Below, one piece after another: positions 16,307 to 25,182 of a DNA stretch of 52,052 nt. Made by a program: the position numbers and the translations under genes. Under the pieces are notes generated by a model. That model was not told the origin of the DNA and did no database searches. It worked only from the letters and a program-made list of their open reading frames with translations. The stretch lies in the NCBI GenBank assembly GCA_964345395.1, contig CAYFRA010000005.1, positions 1 to 52,052 on the forward strand, written 5' to 3'. How positions within the stretch are numbered: position 1 is the first letter of the stretch; each line of letters begins with the position of its first letter. This DNA is from UPXZ01 sp964345395 (GTDB lineage: Bacteria > Bacteroidota > Bacteroidia > Bacteroidales > Paludibacteraceae).

Positions 16307-17569
16307 ATGAATTTAAAAGAACAACAAGCGGTCAAACAACGTTTTGGTATCATAGGCAATTCACAAGGATTAAATAGAGCTATTGATATTGCTGTGCAGG
16401 TAGCTCCTACAGATTTGTCGGTGCTGATTACGGGTGAGAGCGGTGTGGGTAAAGAGAATTTTCCTCAAATTATACACCATTTTAGTCATCGTAAACATGC
16501 TCAATATATTGCAGTGAATTGTGGTGCTATCCCTGAAGGAACTATCGATTCGGAACTTTTTGGACACGAAAAAGGAGCTTTTACAGGAGCATCAACCGAT
16601 CGTAAAGGTTATTTTGAAGTGGCGGATGGTGGTACTATTTTTCTTGATGAAGTAGGCGAACTTCCTTTAGCAACACAAGTACGATTGTTACGTGTCCTTG
16701 AGACAGGAGAGTTTATTCGGGTGGGTTCATCTAAAGTACAAAAAACAGATGTACGCATAGTTGCAGCTACCAATGTGGATATAAATAAATCCATTCAAGA
16801 GGGTAAGTTTCGTGAAGATTTATTTTATCGTCTCAATACAGTACCGATTGCTGTGACACCTTTACGCAAGCGACGAGAAGATATATATATACTTTTTAGA
16901 AAATTTGCTTACGATTTCTCTGAAAAATACAATATGCCCCCGATAAGGCTGTCTCAAGATGCTCAGGAGATGCTAATAAATTATTATTGGCCAGGTAATA
17001 TTCGTCAACTAAAGAATGTAACTGAGCAAATATCTGTAATTGAGCAGCAACGAGAAATTGGTGTCGAAATCCTTAGAAATTATTTGCCTGATACTAATTT
17101 TGGCAAACTACCTGTCCTGCGTTCTAAGATAGAAGAAGAGCGTAGTTTCAATAGTGAGCGAGAGATTTTATACCAAGTATTGTTTGATATGAAAAAAGAT
17201 ATCAACGACCTCAAAAAAATAATCAAAGAGCTTACAGATGGGCAATATCAAACTGCGTCAGATTCGATTTTAACTCCAAATATATTTCAGAAAGATCCAT
17301 CTTTTGCAAACATCGATAATCCATATCAAGTTAGCTATGTCGAAGATTATGATGTTGATGCGGATAGTGATATAATGGATGTTAAAGTGACCGATGATGG
17401 CAGAACCCTTGCCGAAGCAGAGCGAGATTTGATTATTCAGGCTCTTGAAAGACACAATGGTAGGAGACGCCCTGTTGCGAAAGAACTGAATATTTCTGAA
17501 CGCACACTGTATCGTAAAATTAAAGAGTATAATTTAGATGGAAATAAAGAAAATATTGATGAAGAATAG
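16307..17569 (+). CDS. Sigma-54-dependent transcriptional activator without receiver domain
   Basis: Enhancer-binding AAA+ ATPase that opens sigma-54 promoters. The AAA+ core begins almost at the N-terminus, with Walker A GESGVGKE near residue 43, the sigma-54 contact loop GAFTGA near 92, Walker B GTIFLDEVGELP, and the arginine-finger region FREDLFYRLN. A long variable, acidic linker covers about 275-375. A Fis-type helix-turn-helix ends the protein (AKELNISERTLYRKIKEY). There is no N-terminal receiver, GAF or PAS domain, so its activity must be controlled by partners or by its amount. It overlaps lptE by 11 bases, tying it to envelope biogenesis. Its targets cannot be read from this window. 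Confidence 0.92.
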   Translation: MNLKEQQAVKQRFGIIGNSQGLNRAIDIAVQVAPTDLSVLITGESGVGKENFPQIIHHFSHRKHAQYIAVNCGAIPEGTIDSELFGHEKGAFTGASTDRKGYFEVADGGTIFLDEVGELPLATQVRLLRVLETGEFIRVGSSKVQKTDVRIVAATNVDINKSIQEGKFREDLFYRLNTVPIAVTPLRKRREDIYILFRKFAYDFSEKYNMPPIRLSQDAQEMLINYYWPGNIRQLKNVTEQISVIEQQREIGVEILRNYLPDTNFGKLPVLRSKIEEERSFNSEREILYQVLFDMKKDINDLKKIIKELTDGQYQTASDSILTPNIFQKDPSFANIDNPYQVSYVEDYDVDADSDIMDVKVTDDGRTLAEAERDLIIQALERHNGRRRPVAKELNISERTLYRKIKEYNLDGNKENIDEE

Positions 17570-18083
17570 ACAAAAATATATTTTTCTTTCGGTGATTGCA
17601 TTGGTTTTATTTGGTTTTACCAATTGCTCAATCAAGTATAATTTTAGTATGGGCTCTGTTGATTATACAGTTTATCAATCTATTTCAATTGCTGATTTCC
17701 CAAATAATGCAGAGTTGGTTAATCCCACTTTGTCTCAAACATTTACTGAAGAACTCAGAGATAAATTCACCCGACAAACTCGTTTGACAGTATTAAAGAG
17801 CGATGGAGATATGCAAATCGAAGGAGAAATTATTGGATATGAATTGCAAGCGATGAGTATTAGTGCTGACTCTTATGCGTCTGAAACAAAACTGACTTTG
17901 ACAATAAATGTGAGATTTGTTGACACAAAAGATCCTCAAAATGATTTTGATGACAAACGTTACAGCTCATTTCAACTTTTTGACAGCGACAGAATGTTAG
18001 CCGATGTAGAGGATGAATTAGTTACAATTTTAATAAAAGAGATAATAGACAATATATACAACGATACTGTGGCAAAATGGTAA
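17559..18083 (+). CDS. lptE: LptE-like LPS-assembly lipoprotein
   Basis: Predicted outer-membrane lipoprotein that plugs LptD during LPS insertion. The start at 17559 gives a lipoprotein signal with the lipobox GFTNC (Cys near residue 21); the longer ATG at 17538 would add seven residues before it. The mature part has the family-type SIKYNFSMGSVDYTVYQSI opening, EELRDKF and the GEIIGYELQAM strand, giving about 174 residues in all. Its first bases overlap the end of the sigma-54 activator, and this activator-lptE-TPR-secG order is, to my knowledge, common in Bacteroidales. The sequence itself is poorly conserved, so the assignment rests on pattern plus context. Confidence 0.85.
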   Translation: MKNRQKYIFLSVIALVLFGFTNCSIKYNFSMGSVDYTVYQSISIADFPNNAELVNPTLSQTFTEELRDKFTRQTRLTVLKSDGDMQIEGEIIGYELQAMSISADSYASETKLTLTINVRFVDTKDPQNDFDDKRYSSFQLFDSDRMLADVEDELVTILIKEIIDNIYNDTVAKW

Positions 18084-18110
18084 TCACAATTTTAAATTTA
18101 ACTGTTCATA

Positions 18111-18734
18111 ATGCAATACGAAAAATTTAAATTTTATCTCCAAAATCCCGATGCAGTCGGAGAGAATGAATTGCTCGATATCAATCAGCTTGTTGATCTG
18201 TATCCTTTTTTTAACTTGGGGAGATGGTTGCGATTAAGAGCATTAAAAAACACACAAAGTATCTATTTTGAAAAGGAATCTGAAAAAGTAAGTGTATTTA
18301 CAAACGAGAGACGCAATTTGTTTTATTTTATTTTTCCAGAAACTGTTATAGAAGAGGAGCCACAGTTTAATAGGGAAGCAGGCACAGGTAGCTATTTTGA
18401 TATAATTGGAGGAGTGGATAAACACAGCACAGAAAAAAAAAGAACTTTAAGCGAATTAGCAAAAAAATTGATGTCAGCAAAAGAAAGTTTTTTGGAAGAA
18501 GAGAGTCAAAATGATTCTATTGATGAAGTTACTAAAATTCAATCAAGCTCTATAGACGACAAGAATCAGCAAAAAAGATGGAGTGAATTAGAAAATGAAT
18601 CAAAACGCTTAATCAAAGAGAATAAATTTAAGGATGCTCTTGTCATTTTAGAAGAATTAAATTTGAATAATCCAAAAAAAAGTGTTTACTTTGCAGACCA
18701 AATTCGGTTTTTAAAAAGAATTGTAGAAAATTAA
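18111..18734 (+). CDS. Conserved hypothetical protein between lptE and secG, C-terminal TPR-like helices
   Basis: 207 residues with no signal peptide or membrane helix, so probably cytoplasmic. The N-terminal part (FKFYLQNPDAVGENELLDINQLVDLYPFF, split here only by eye) is conserved in similar Bacteroidota loci as I remember them. The middle is acidic and low in complexity. The C-terminal 45 residues look like one or two TPR helices (ENKFKDALVILEELNLNNPKKS). It starts 27 bases after lptE and ends 22 bases before secG, so it is in the same operon. I do not know a function; a link to envelope export is only contextual. Confidence 0.7.
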   Translation: MQYEKFKFYLQNPDAVGENELLDINQLVDLYPFFNLGRWLRLRALKNTQSIYFEKESEKVSVFTNERRNLFYFIFPETVIEEEPQFNREAGTGSYFDIIGGVDKHSTEKKRTLSELAKKLMSAKESFLEEESQNDSIDEVTKIQSSSIDDKNQQKRWSELENESKRLIKENKFKDALVILEELNLNNPKKSVYFADQIRFLKRIVEN

Positions 18735-18756
18735 ATATCAAATAGAAGATAAAAGT

Positions 18757-19125
18757 ATGTACACAACATTAGTGATTTTTATTATTTTAGCCGCTATATT
18801 ATTGGTACTCATTGTTTTAGTTCAGAACTCAAAAGGGGGCGGGTTAGCAGCAGGTTTTCAATCATCCAATCAAATTATGGGTGTTCGTAAAACAACAGAC
18901 TTTTTAGAAAAAGCAACTTGGGGGCTTGCTGGTTTTATGATTGTATTATCAATTTTTGCCGTAGGAATAGGAAGTAAAAGAACTGTAGTAACTGGTTCTG
19001 ACTCAGCAATTCAAGGTGAAACAAATGATATTCAGCGTCAAATTCAAGAAGGTACTGCTGTGCCAAGTTTTGGTGAAACCCCTATGACTGACGTTGAAAC
19101 AGAAGCTAATACAACTGAGGAATAA
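18757..19125 (+). CDS. secG: Preprotein translocase subunit SecG
   Basis: Small inner-membrane subunit of the Sec translocon. Two transmembrane helices flank the conserved cytoplasmic loop: YTTLVIFIILAAILLVLIVL, then VQNSKGGGLAAGF, then the second helix GLAGFMIVLSIFAVGI. At 122 residues it has the Ser/Thr/Glu-rich C-terminal tail usual for Bacteroidota SecG. A strong terminator follows 28 bases after the stop codon, ending the operon begun by the sigma-54 activator. Confidence 0.94.
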   Translation: MYTTLVIFIILAAILLVLIVLVQNSKGGGLAAGFQSSNQIMGVRKTTDFLEKATWGLAGFMIVLSIFAVGIGSKRTVVTGSDSAIQGETNDIQRQIQEGTAVPSFGETPMTDVETEANTTEE

Positions 19126-19152
19126 AAAATAATTCCTTTTTTAAATGATTAC

Positions 19153-19185
19153 AAAGCGTATCAAAACTATTTTGATACGTTTTTT
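19153..19185 (+). terminator. Intrinsic terminator after secG
   Basis: Perfect 10-bp stem CGTATCAAAA (19157-19166) with TTTTGATACG (19170-19179), a 3-base loop, and further A-T pairing into a run of six T. Confidence 0.92.
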
Positions 19186-19209
19186 GTTTCAATCGATATA
19201 TTATCTCCT

Positions 19210-19833
19210 ATGAATTTTTACATCTCATACATTGATGTCATTGATTATTTGGGTACTTTTGCCTTTGCAATTAGTGGTATCCGACATGCAGCCTCCAAAC
19301 GCTTTGATTGGTTTGGAGCTTATGTTGTTGGTTTGGTAACTGCCATTGGTGGTGGAACTACGCGTGATTTGTTTCTGGGTGTTACACCATTTTGGATGGT
19401 TCAACCTTCATATTTGATAATTACGGGGATAGCACTGTTATTTGTAATTACTTTTGGTAAATGGATAGTTCGCCTAAATTACACCATTTTCTTGTTTGAT
19501 GCTATTGGGCTTGGGTTGTTTACAGTAGTGGGAATTGAAAAAGCACTTACCATAGGTTTTGAACCATGGATTGCCATTATGATGGGAATGATTACTGGTT
19601 CTGTTGGTGGGGTGATTCGAGATGTCTTAATCAATCAAGTCCCATTGATTTTAAGAAAAGATATTTATGCAATGGCTTCCATTTTTGGAGGAATAATCTA
19701 TCTCGTTTTAGATTATTTTAATTGTCATCATGTTGCAACACAGACAGTTACTCTCGTTTCTGTTATTGTTATACGTGTGGTAGCTGCACACTATCATATT
19801 GGTCTGCCTACATTAAAAGAAGAGTCTAAATAA
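19210..19833 (+). CDS. TRIC-family (UPF0126/YicG-like) cation channel protein
   Basis: Integral membrane protein with about seven hydrophobic helices in 207 residues. It contains the two glycine-rich repeats of the family, AIGGGTTRDLFLG near residue 50 and GSVGGVIRDVL near 135, which form the kinked pore helices in prokaryotic TRIC channels. The family conducts monovalent cations, but the physiological role in bacteria is unclear. It sits after the secG terminator and 9 bases before rsmE, so it is probably co-transcribed with rsmE. I see no promoter consensus with both boxes. Confidence 0.9.
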   Translation: MNFYISYIDVIDYLGTFAFAISGIRHAASKRFDWFGAYVVGLVTAIGGGTTRDLFLGVTPFWMVQPSYLIITGIALLFVITFGKWIVRLNYTIFLFDAIGLGLFTVVGIEKALTIGFEPWIAIMMGMITGSVGGVIRDVLINQVPLILRKDIYAMASIFGGIIYLVLDYFNCHHVATQTVTLVSVIVIRVVAAHYHIGLPTLKEESK

Positions 19834-19842
19834 ATTTGAAAT

Positions 19843-20024
19843 ATGCAACTTTTTTTTACACCCAATATAGATTCAAAAGGAGTGCTTAGTGAAGAAGAGA
19901 GTCGCCACGCAATTCGGGTATTGCGTTATCAATTAAACGACCCTATTGATTTGGTTGATGGTGTTGGTAATTATTATAAAGCTATTATTTCAAACCCGAA
20001 TCCAAAAAGATGTGAGTTTGAGGT
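19843..20024 (+). CDS. rsmE: 16S rRNA (uracil-1498-N3)-methyltransferase RsmE, 3' part lost in assembly gap
   Basis: The visible 60 residues (MQLFFTPNI, SEEESRHAIRVLR, DGVGNYYKAII) match the N-terminal PUA-like domain of RsmE, which methylates U1498 of 16S rRNA. The family is about 230-250 residues long, so some 170 residues with the SPOUT catalytic knot are missing. Only 100 N separate this fragment from the next sequence, which gives just Ala-Ile-stop in frame. The gap is therefore surely larger than 100 bases, or the join is wrong; further genes could be hidden in it. This is an assembly effect, not evidence of a pseudogene. Confidence 0.88.
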
Positions 20025-20124
20025 NNNNNNNNNNNNNNNNNNNNNNNNNNNNNNNNNNNNNNNNNNNNNNNNNNNNNNNNNNNNNNNNNNNNNNNNNNNN
20101 NNNNNNNNNNNNNNNNNNNNNNNN
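20025..20124. other. Assembly gap (100 N) inside rsmE
   Basis: Exactly 100 unknown bases. The missing part of rsmE alone needs about 500 bases, so the stated size cannot be real if the gene is intact. Confidence 0.95.
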
Positions 20125-20148
20125 GCTATTTAACATTTGAAATAATAC

Positions 20149-20156
20149 TATCTTTG
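20149..20156 (+). promoter_or_regulatory. Candidate -7 element of the moxR-bat operon
   Basis: TATCTTTG matches TANNTTTG, 46 bases before the moxR ATG. The -33 position falls at the edge of the gap and shows no TTTG, so only half the promoter is supported. Confidence 0.5.
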
Positions 20157-20201
20157 CTATTCGTAACAATGAAATTAAAATAAATAAATTAATACTGTAA
20201 A

Positions 20202-21188
20202 ATGGTTGATATTAAGGAACTTAACGCTCGAATTGAACAACAAAGTGTCTTTGTTGACTCGATTGTACTTGGAATGGACAAGGTAATTGTAGGTCAAAAG
20301 CATTTGGTTGAATCCTTATTAATTGGACTTCTTGCCGATGGACATATTCTTTTAGAAGGTGTTCCAGGATTGGCTAAAACGATGGCAATAAAAACATTAT
20401 CTGATTTAATTAAAGCTGATTTTAGCCGTATTCAGTTTACACCCGATTTACTGCCTGCTGATGTGATAGGAACAATGATTTACAGTCAGAAGAACGAAGA
20501 TTTTCACATAAAGAAAGGTCCTATCTTCGCAAATTTCATTTTAGCAGATGAGATTAACCGTGCTCCCGCAAAAGTGCAAAGTGCTTTGTTAGAATCGATG
20601 CAAGAACGTCAAGTTACTATTGGCGATACTACTTATCCACTAGGTAAGCCTTTTATGGTTTTAGCAACGCAAAACCCTATTGAGCAAGAGGGAACATATC
20701 CGCTTCCAGAGGCACAAGTTGACCGATTTATGTTGAAAGTTGTGATTGATTATCCAAAAAAAGAGGAAGAAAAACGTATTGTTCGACAAAACATAGCGAG
20801 TGAGATTATTAAAGTTGAACCTGTTGTTTCTATTCAAGATATTCTTACAGCTCGTGAGGTTGTTAAAGAGGTCTATATCGATGAGAAAATTGAAAAATAC
20901 ATTGTAGATATTGTTTTTGCTACTCGTTATCCTGAAGAGTACAAGCTGAATGATTTAAAAGATATGATTGCATTTGGTGCCTCACCACGAGCATCTATCA
21001 ACTTAGCTTTGGCAGCAAGAGCTTATGCATTTATCAAACATCGTGGATACGTTGTGCCTGAGGATGTTAGGGCTGTTTGCTATGACGTTTTACGCCACAG
21101 AATTGGATTAAGCTACGAAGCGGAAGCCAATAATTTGACGTCGGAAGAGATAATTACAGATATTTTAAATGCGGTAGAGGTACCTTAA
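20202..21188 (+). CDS. moxR: MoxR-family AAA+ ATPase
   Basis: Chaperone-like AAA+ ATPase of 328 residues that works with VWA-domain proteins. Walker A is GVPGLAKT, Walker B is ILADEINRAP, and sensor 1 is VLATQNPIEQEG, with the LPEAQVDRFM segment typical of MoxR. It is the first gene of the Bat operon; DUF58 and Bat VWA proteins follow at once, the normal partnership for this family. The likely role is energy-dependent assembly or activation of a VWA-containing envelope complex. The biochemical target is unknown. Confidence 0.95.
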   Translation: MVDIKELNARIEQQSVFVDSIVLGMDKVIVGQKHLVESLLIGLLADGHILLEGVPGLAKTMAIKTLSDLIKADFSRIQFTPDLLPADVIGTMIYSQKNEDFHIKKGPIFANFILADEINRAPAKVQSALLESMQERQVTIGDTTYPLGKPFMVLATQNPIEQEGTYPLPEAQVDRFMLKVVIDYPKKEEEKRIVRQNIASEIIKVEPVVSIQDILTAREVVKEVYIDEKIEKYIVDIVFATRYPEEYKLNDLKDMIAFGASPRASINLALAARAYAFIKHRGYVVPEDVRAVCYDVLRHRIGLSYEAEANNLTSEEIITDILNAVEVP

Positions 21189-21216
21189 TAGGTGCTGTTT
21201 GAATGGAAGCTTTTAG

Positions 21217-22083
21217 ATGGAAACCAACGAGCTATTAAAAAAAGTACGAAAAATAGAGATTAAAACTCGTGCATTGTCTCAAAATGTGTTTGCGGGTCAA
21301 TATCACTCTGCTTTCAAAGGTCGAGGTATGACTTTTTCAGAAGTGCGTGAATATCAATACGGCGATGATGTTCGCTCGATTGATTGGAACGTCACGGCTC
21401 GTTATGGACGTCCTTATATCAAAGTTTTTGAAGAAGAGCGCGAGCTGAATGTAATTCTTTTGGTGGATGTTTCTGGTAGTTTGGATTTTGGAACAAGTAG
21501 CCAAACCAAAAAGGCAATTGTTACCGAAGTAGCTGCTACATTGGCTTTTTCAACGATACAAAACAACGATAAAATTGGCGTGATTTTCTTTTCGGATAAA
21601 ATTGAAAAGTTTATTCCACCCAAAAAAGGTCGTAAACACGTTTTGCACATTATTCGCGAGTTGCTTGTTTTCAAACCCGAAAGTAGTCAAACGGATATTG
21701 AAGGAGCGCTGAAGTACTTTACTAACGTAATTAAGAAAAGTTCAACTTGCTTCGTTATTTCTGATTTTTTTGGAAAAGATTTTAAGCAAACTCTTACCAT
21801 ATCGAATAACAAACACGATATTGTAGGTTTTCAGGTTTTCGACCAGCGCGAAACAGAAATTCCGAATGTTGGTTTGATTAAAATTAAAGATGCTGAAACG
21901 GGTGAGCGAATTTGGATTGATACTTCTGATAAAAAAATGCGTAAGTCGTATAAAGACCAATGGAATGAGAGACAATTGAACTTGCAAAAAATATTCAAAC
22001 AAGCCGGTGTCGATTTTGTATCTATGAGTACCGATGAAGATTATGTGAAAACTTTGATGCGATTATTTAATCTGCGTTCTTAA
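21217..22083 (+). CDS. DUF58 domain protein (VWA-like)
   Basis: 288-residue cytoplasmic protein with the DUF58 signature YQYGDDVRSIDWNVTARYG followed by a VWA-like fold whose metal-site motif DxSxS is intact (LLVDVSGSLDFG). It lies 28 bases after moxR, and the MoxR-DUF58 pair is conserved across bacteria. Probable role: adaptor for the MoxR ATPase in the Bat complex. No membrane helix or signal peptide is visible. Confidence 0.92.
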   Translation: METNELLKKVRKIEIKTRALSQNVFAGQYHSAFKGRGMTFSEVREYQYGDDVRSIDWNVTARYGRPYIKVFEEERELNVILLVDVSGSLDFGTSSQTKKAIVTEVAATLAFSTIQNNDKIGVIFFSDKIEKFIPPKKGRKHVLHIIRELLVFKPESSQTDIEGALKYFTNVIKKSSTCFVISDFFGKDFKQTLTISNNKHDIVGFQVFDQRETEIPNVGLIKIKDAETGERIWIDTSDKKMRKSYKDQWNERQLNLQKIFKQAGVDFVSMSTDEDYVKTLMRLFNLRS

Positions 22084-22099
22084 TGTTTTTTTGATAAAA

Positions 22100-23089
22100 A
22101 TGAAATTGAAAACGAAATATAACTATCTGCTATTTCACGCTTTTGCGGTGTTGTTTTTGCTTTTTCCATTTATAGCTAAAGCTCAAACAATTTCAGTACA
22201 GGCCGATCTTGATTCTACTCAACTGTGGATTGGTGATCAAACCAATTTTCGCTTTAAGCTAATTCAAAACAAAGATATAAGCGTTCAATTTCCAAGTTTT
22301 ACGGATACAATTGTTGGGAATCTTGAGATAATCGAGCAAGGAAAAATAGATACTGTGCATTTGCCTAATGACGAGATTGAACTAAATCTGAGTTATGTAG
22401 TAACTTCTTTTGAAGATTCGTTGCTTTATATTCCGCCATTTCCATTTGTTGTAGGTGATGATACGGTTTGGTCTAATGCCTCAGCTCTAAGAGTTATTCA
22501 GCCTTTTGAGATTGATACTGCCTCCAATGCAATTACTGATATTAAGCCGTTTTTCAATGCTAAGTTTGATTGGAAGTATTACGCTAAACGGATTCTGATT
22601 ATTTTACTGATTTTAGCACTACTTGTTGTGCTTTTCTATTTTATTCGCAAACATCTCAAAACAAGACCGATAGTGGAAAAGATTATAGAACAAGCAAAGG
22701 TGCCGATAATACCTGCTTCTGTTGAAGCTCTTAATCAGTTGGCCGAGTTGGAGGTGAAAAAACTGTGGCAAAATGGACAAATAAAGCTTTATCACACTGA
22801 ATTGACAGAAATTTTACGTATTTATATCGATAAGGTGTTTGCTATTAACGGTATGGAGATGACTTCGGATGAAATATTGAAAGCCTTATTTGTGCTTGAT
22901 AAATTGGATAATAACGAGACAAATCAATTGAATCAAATATTGAAATTAGCTGATTTAGTAAAATTTGCGAAGTGGAATCCAGCGCCGATAGATAATGAAT
23001 TGAGTATGAAAAACGCTATTCAATTTGTTGAAAGTTCAAGACGATTTGATGCTGAATATATGCGTGTAAATGAGAGTAGTAAAAAGTGA
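22100..23089 (+). CDS. Membrane protein of the Bat operon, N-terminal exported domain, unnamed
   Basis: A signal peptide (to about FIAKAQ) leads a 140-residue beta-rich domain that resembles the N-terminal domains of BatD by pattern only. One transmembrane helix follows (ILIILLILALLVVLFYFI), then a 110-residue cytoplasmic helical tail (NQLAELEVKKLWQNGQIKLYHTEL and a MTSDEILKAL segment). I chose ATG 22100 over TTG 22091, giving 329 residues. The layout suggests a single-pass protein joining a periplasmic sensing or binding domain to cytoplasmic MoxR/DUF58. I do not know an experimentally based name; Bat operons of Bacteroidales carry a gene at this place. Confidence 0.8.
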   Translation: MKLKTKYNYLLFHAFAVLFLLFPFIAKAQTISVQADLDSTQLWIGDQTNFRFKLIQNKDISVQFPSFTDTIVGNLEIIEQGKIDTVHLPNDEIELNLSYVVTSFEDSLLYIPPFPFVVGDDTVWSNASALRVIQPFEIDTASNAITDIKPFFNAKFDWKYYAKRILIILLILALLVVLFYFIRKHLKTRPIVEKIIEQAKVPIIPASVEALNQLAELEVKKLWQNGQIKLYHTELTEILRIYIDKVFAINGMEMTSDEILKALFVLDKLDNNETNQLNQILKLADLVKFAKWNPAPIDNELSMKNAIQFVESSRRFDAEYMRVNESSKK

Positions 23090-23137
23090 TAATTTGGCAA
23101 GAATAAGTTGTTGATATAGAAATAGTAAAATTGAGTT

Positions 23138-24121
23138 ATGTCATTTAAGAATCCGGAATATTTGTATTTATTGTTGCTGCTGATACCGATGCTTGTGTGG
23201 TACTTTTGGGAACTTAAAAAGTCCAACGCAAGTGTTCAGATATCATCAATCGATAAAATAGATCGCAATCAAAAAACAATGAAAATGAGGTTTCGCAATC
23301 TACCATACTTATTGCGATTCTTGGCTTTGGTGTTTTTGATAATTGCTATCGCGCGTCCACAATCATCTATTCAGTGGCGGAAAGAGAGCAAAGAAGGGAT
23401 TGACATAATGATTGCAATGGATATATCAGGTTCGATGATGGCTGATGATTTGAAACCAAGCCGATTGGATGCAGCAAAGAGTGTGGCTATTGAATTTATT
23501 CAGTCACGACCAAATGATAATATCGGATTAGTAATATTTGCAGCTGAAACTTTTACGCAGTGCCCTTTAACTACAGACCACGCCGTTTTGATAAATCTTT
23601 TTAATCAAGTTGATTATGGTATGGTAACTGACGGAACGGCTATTGGTTTAGGTTTGGCTAATGCCGTTAGTCGCCTAAAGGAGAGTAAAGCAAAATCAAA
23701 AGTTGTGATTTTATTGACAGACGGTTCTAATAACGCTGGAGATATAGCGCCTCGTACAGCAGCCGAAATTGCAAGTACATTTGGTATACGAGTTTATACC
23801 ATAGGTATTGGAGCCGAAGGATTGGTGAATATGCCGGTTCAAACACCCTTTGGAACGCGCTATCAACAAATGAAATCAGATTTTGATGAAGTGGTGCTTA
23901 ATGACATTGCATCGATGACAGGTGGTAAGTATTTTAGAGCAACGGATAATACAAAATTAAGAGCTATTTATCAGGAGATAGACCAATTGGAAAAGACGAA
24001 AATTAGTGTACAAGAATATAGTAATAAGAGTGAACTCTATTTTTTATTTGCATTAATAGCTCTTACATTGCTGTTGTTAGAGGTGATTTTGCGTAACTCG
24101 TGGCTGCGTACAATGCCATAG
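23138..24121 (+). CDS. batA: Aerotolerance protein BatA (VWA domain, membrane)
   Basis: 327 residues: an N-terminal hydrophobic helix (YLYLLLLLIPMLVWYFW), a second helix near 55-75, then a VWA domain with the intact metal-ion site (AMDISGSMMADD), the GTAIGLGLAN loop and LLTDGSNNAG, and a final C-terminal helix (FLFALIALTLLLLEVIL). The topology places the VWA domain between membrane helices on the periplasmic side, or anchored facing it. In Bacteroides fragilis the bat genes affect oxygen tolerance; in Leptospira, Bat proteins affect oxidative stress behaviour. BatB, its paralogue, follows. Confidence 0.92.
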   Translation: MSFKNPEYLYLLLLLIPMLVWYFWELKKSNASVQISSIDKIDRNQKTMKMRFRNLPYLLRFLALVFLIIAIARPQSSIQWRKESKEGIDIMIAMDISGSMMADDLKPSRLDAAKSVAIEFIQSRPNDNIGLVIFAAETFTQCPLTTDHAVLINLFNQVDYGMVTDGTAIGLGLANAVSRLKESKAKSKVVILLTDGSNNAGDIAPRTAAEIASTFGIRVYTIGIGAEGLVNMPVQTPFGTRYQQMKSDFDEVVLNDIASMTGGKYFRATDNTKLRAIYQEIDQLEKTKISVQEYSNKSELYFLFALIALTLLLLEVILRNSWLRTMP

Positions 24122-24150
24122 ATTAATTTAGAAAAACTTATAAATATAAT

Positions 24151-25182
24151 ATGTTTAGATTTGCACATCCAAATTATTTCTTACTTCTGATTCCTGTTCT
24201 ACTGACAGTTCTACTGTACGTGTGGGCGCAGATAAAGCGTAGGAAAAATCTGAAATTGTGGGGTGAATTAGAAACATTAAAGCATTTGATGCCTAATGTT
24301 TCATTCGTTCGTCCTCACTTGAAATATTGGATGCAGTTTTTAGCACTTCTGCTATTGGTTGTTGTACTTGCACAGCCACAATTTGGACAAAAAGAAGAGA
24401 CAGTAAAGAAGAGTGGGATAGAGTTGATGATTGCATTGGATGTGTCCAATTCGATGCTAGCGCAAGATGTGCAGCCAAATCGATTGTTGAAATCCAAGCA
24501 AGTTTTATCACAAATGATTGATCAGATGAGTGATGATAAAGTAGGTTTAGTGATTTTTGCAGGTGATGCATATGTGCAAATGCCAATGACAGCCGATTAT
24601 GACGCTGCAAAACTCTTTTTATCAACCATCACGACTAATTCGGTGCCATTACAAGGTACTTCTATTGGCTCTGCTATTGATTTGTGCATCAAATCCTTTA
24701 GTTCTGATAATAATTCGGTAGGAAAAGCAATAGTGATAATAACAGACGCAGAAAACCACGAAGATGATGTTATTTCGGCAGCTAAATTAGCACGAAAAAA
24801 CAATATACAAGTACACGTGGTAGGTATGGGAACACCCGAGGGCGCACCAATACCGATTGGAAGTTCTCTTAGTTTCAAAAAAGATAATCAAGGAAATGTG
24901 GTTGTAACAAATCTAAATGAACAGCTTGGAGCAAGTATCGCTGAAGCGGGTGGTGGTATGTATGTGAGAGCCGACAATACTGATGCTGCATTAAGACACG
25001 TTACAAAGCAGTTGTCTGAGCTATCAAAAGGAACTTTTGATGAAAAACAATATAGTAATTTCAACGAGCAGTTTCAGTCGTTTGCACTTTTAGCTTTAAT
25101 TTTGTTGATGATAGAATATTTTATTTTCAATCGTCAGAATAAATGGTTTAGTCGAATTAAAATTTTTGATGTAAAGAAATGA
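24151..25182 (+). CDS. batB: Aerotolerance protein BatB (VWA domain, membrane)
   Basis: 343-residue paralogue of BatA with the same layout: N-terminal helix, second helix (MQFLALLLLVVVLAQPQFG), VWA domain with DxSxS as ALDVSNSMLAQD, GTSIGSAIDL and IITDAENHEDD, and a C-terminal helix. The stop codon overlaps the batC start (ATGA, 4 bases), which points to translational coupling. BatA and BatB probably work as a pair in one membrane complex, as inferred from co-occurrence. Confidence 0.92.
   Translation: MFRFAHPNYFLLLIPVLLTVLLYVWAQIKRRKNLKLWGELETLKHLMPNVSFVRPHLKYWMQFLALLLLVVVLAQPQFGQKEETVKKSGIELMIALDVSNSMLAQDVQPNRLLKSKQVLSQMIDQMSDDKVGLVIFAGDAYVQMPMTADYDAAKLFLSTITTNSVPLQGTSIGSAIDLCIKSFSSDNNSVGKAIVIITDAENHEDDVISAAKLARKNNIQVHVVGMGTPEGAPIPIGSSLSFKKDNQGNVVVTNLNEQLGASIAEAGGGMYVRADNTDAALRHVTKQLSELSKGTFDEKQYSNFNEQFQSFALLALILLMIEYFIFNRQNKWFSRIKIFDVKK

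Noticed and set aside
20125..20133. Ala-Ile-stop after the second gap as the true end of rsmE
   Set aside because: Two residues in frame after a placeholder gap carry no evidence; the region looks intergenic with a promoter box.
23138..25182. batA and batB as an assembly duplication
   Set aside because: They share layout and motifs but differ widely in sequence; they are ordinary paralogues.
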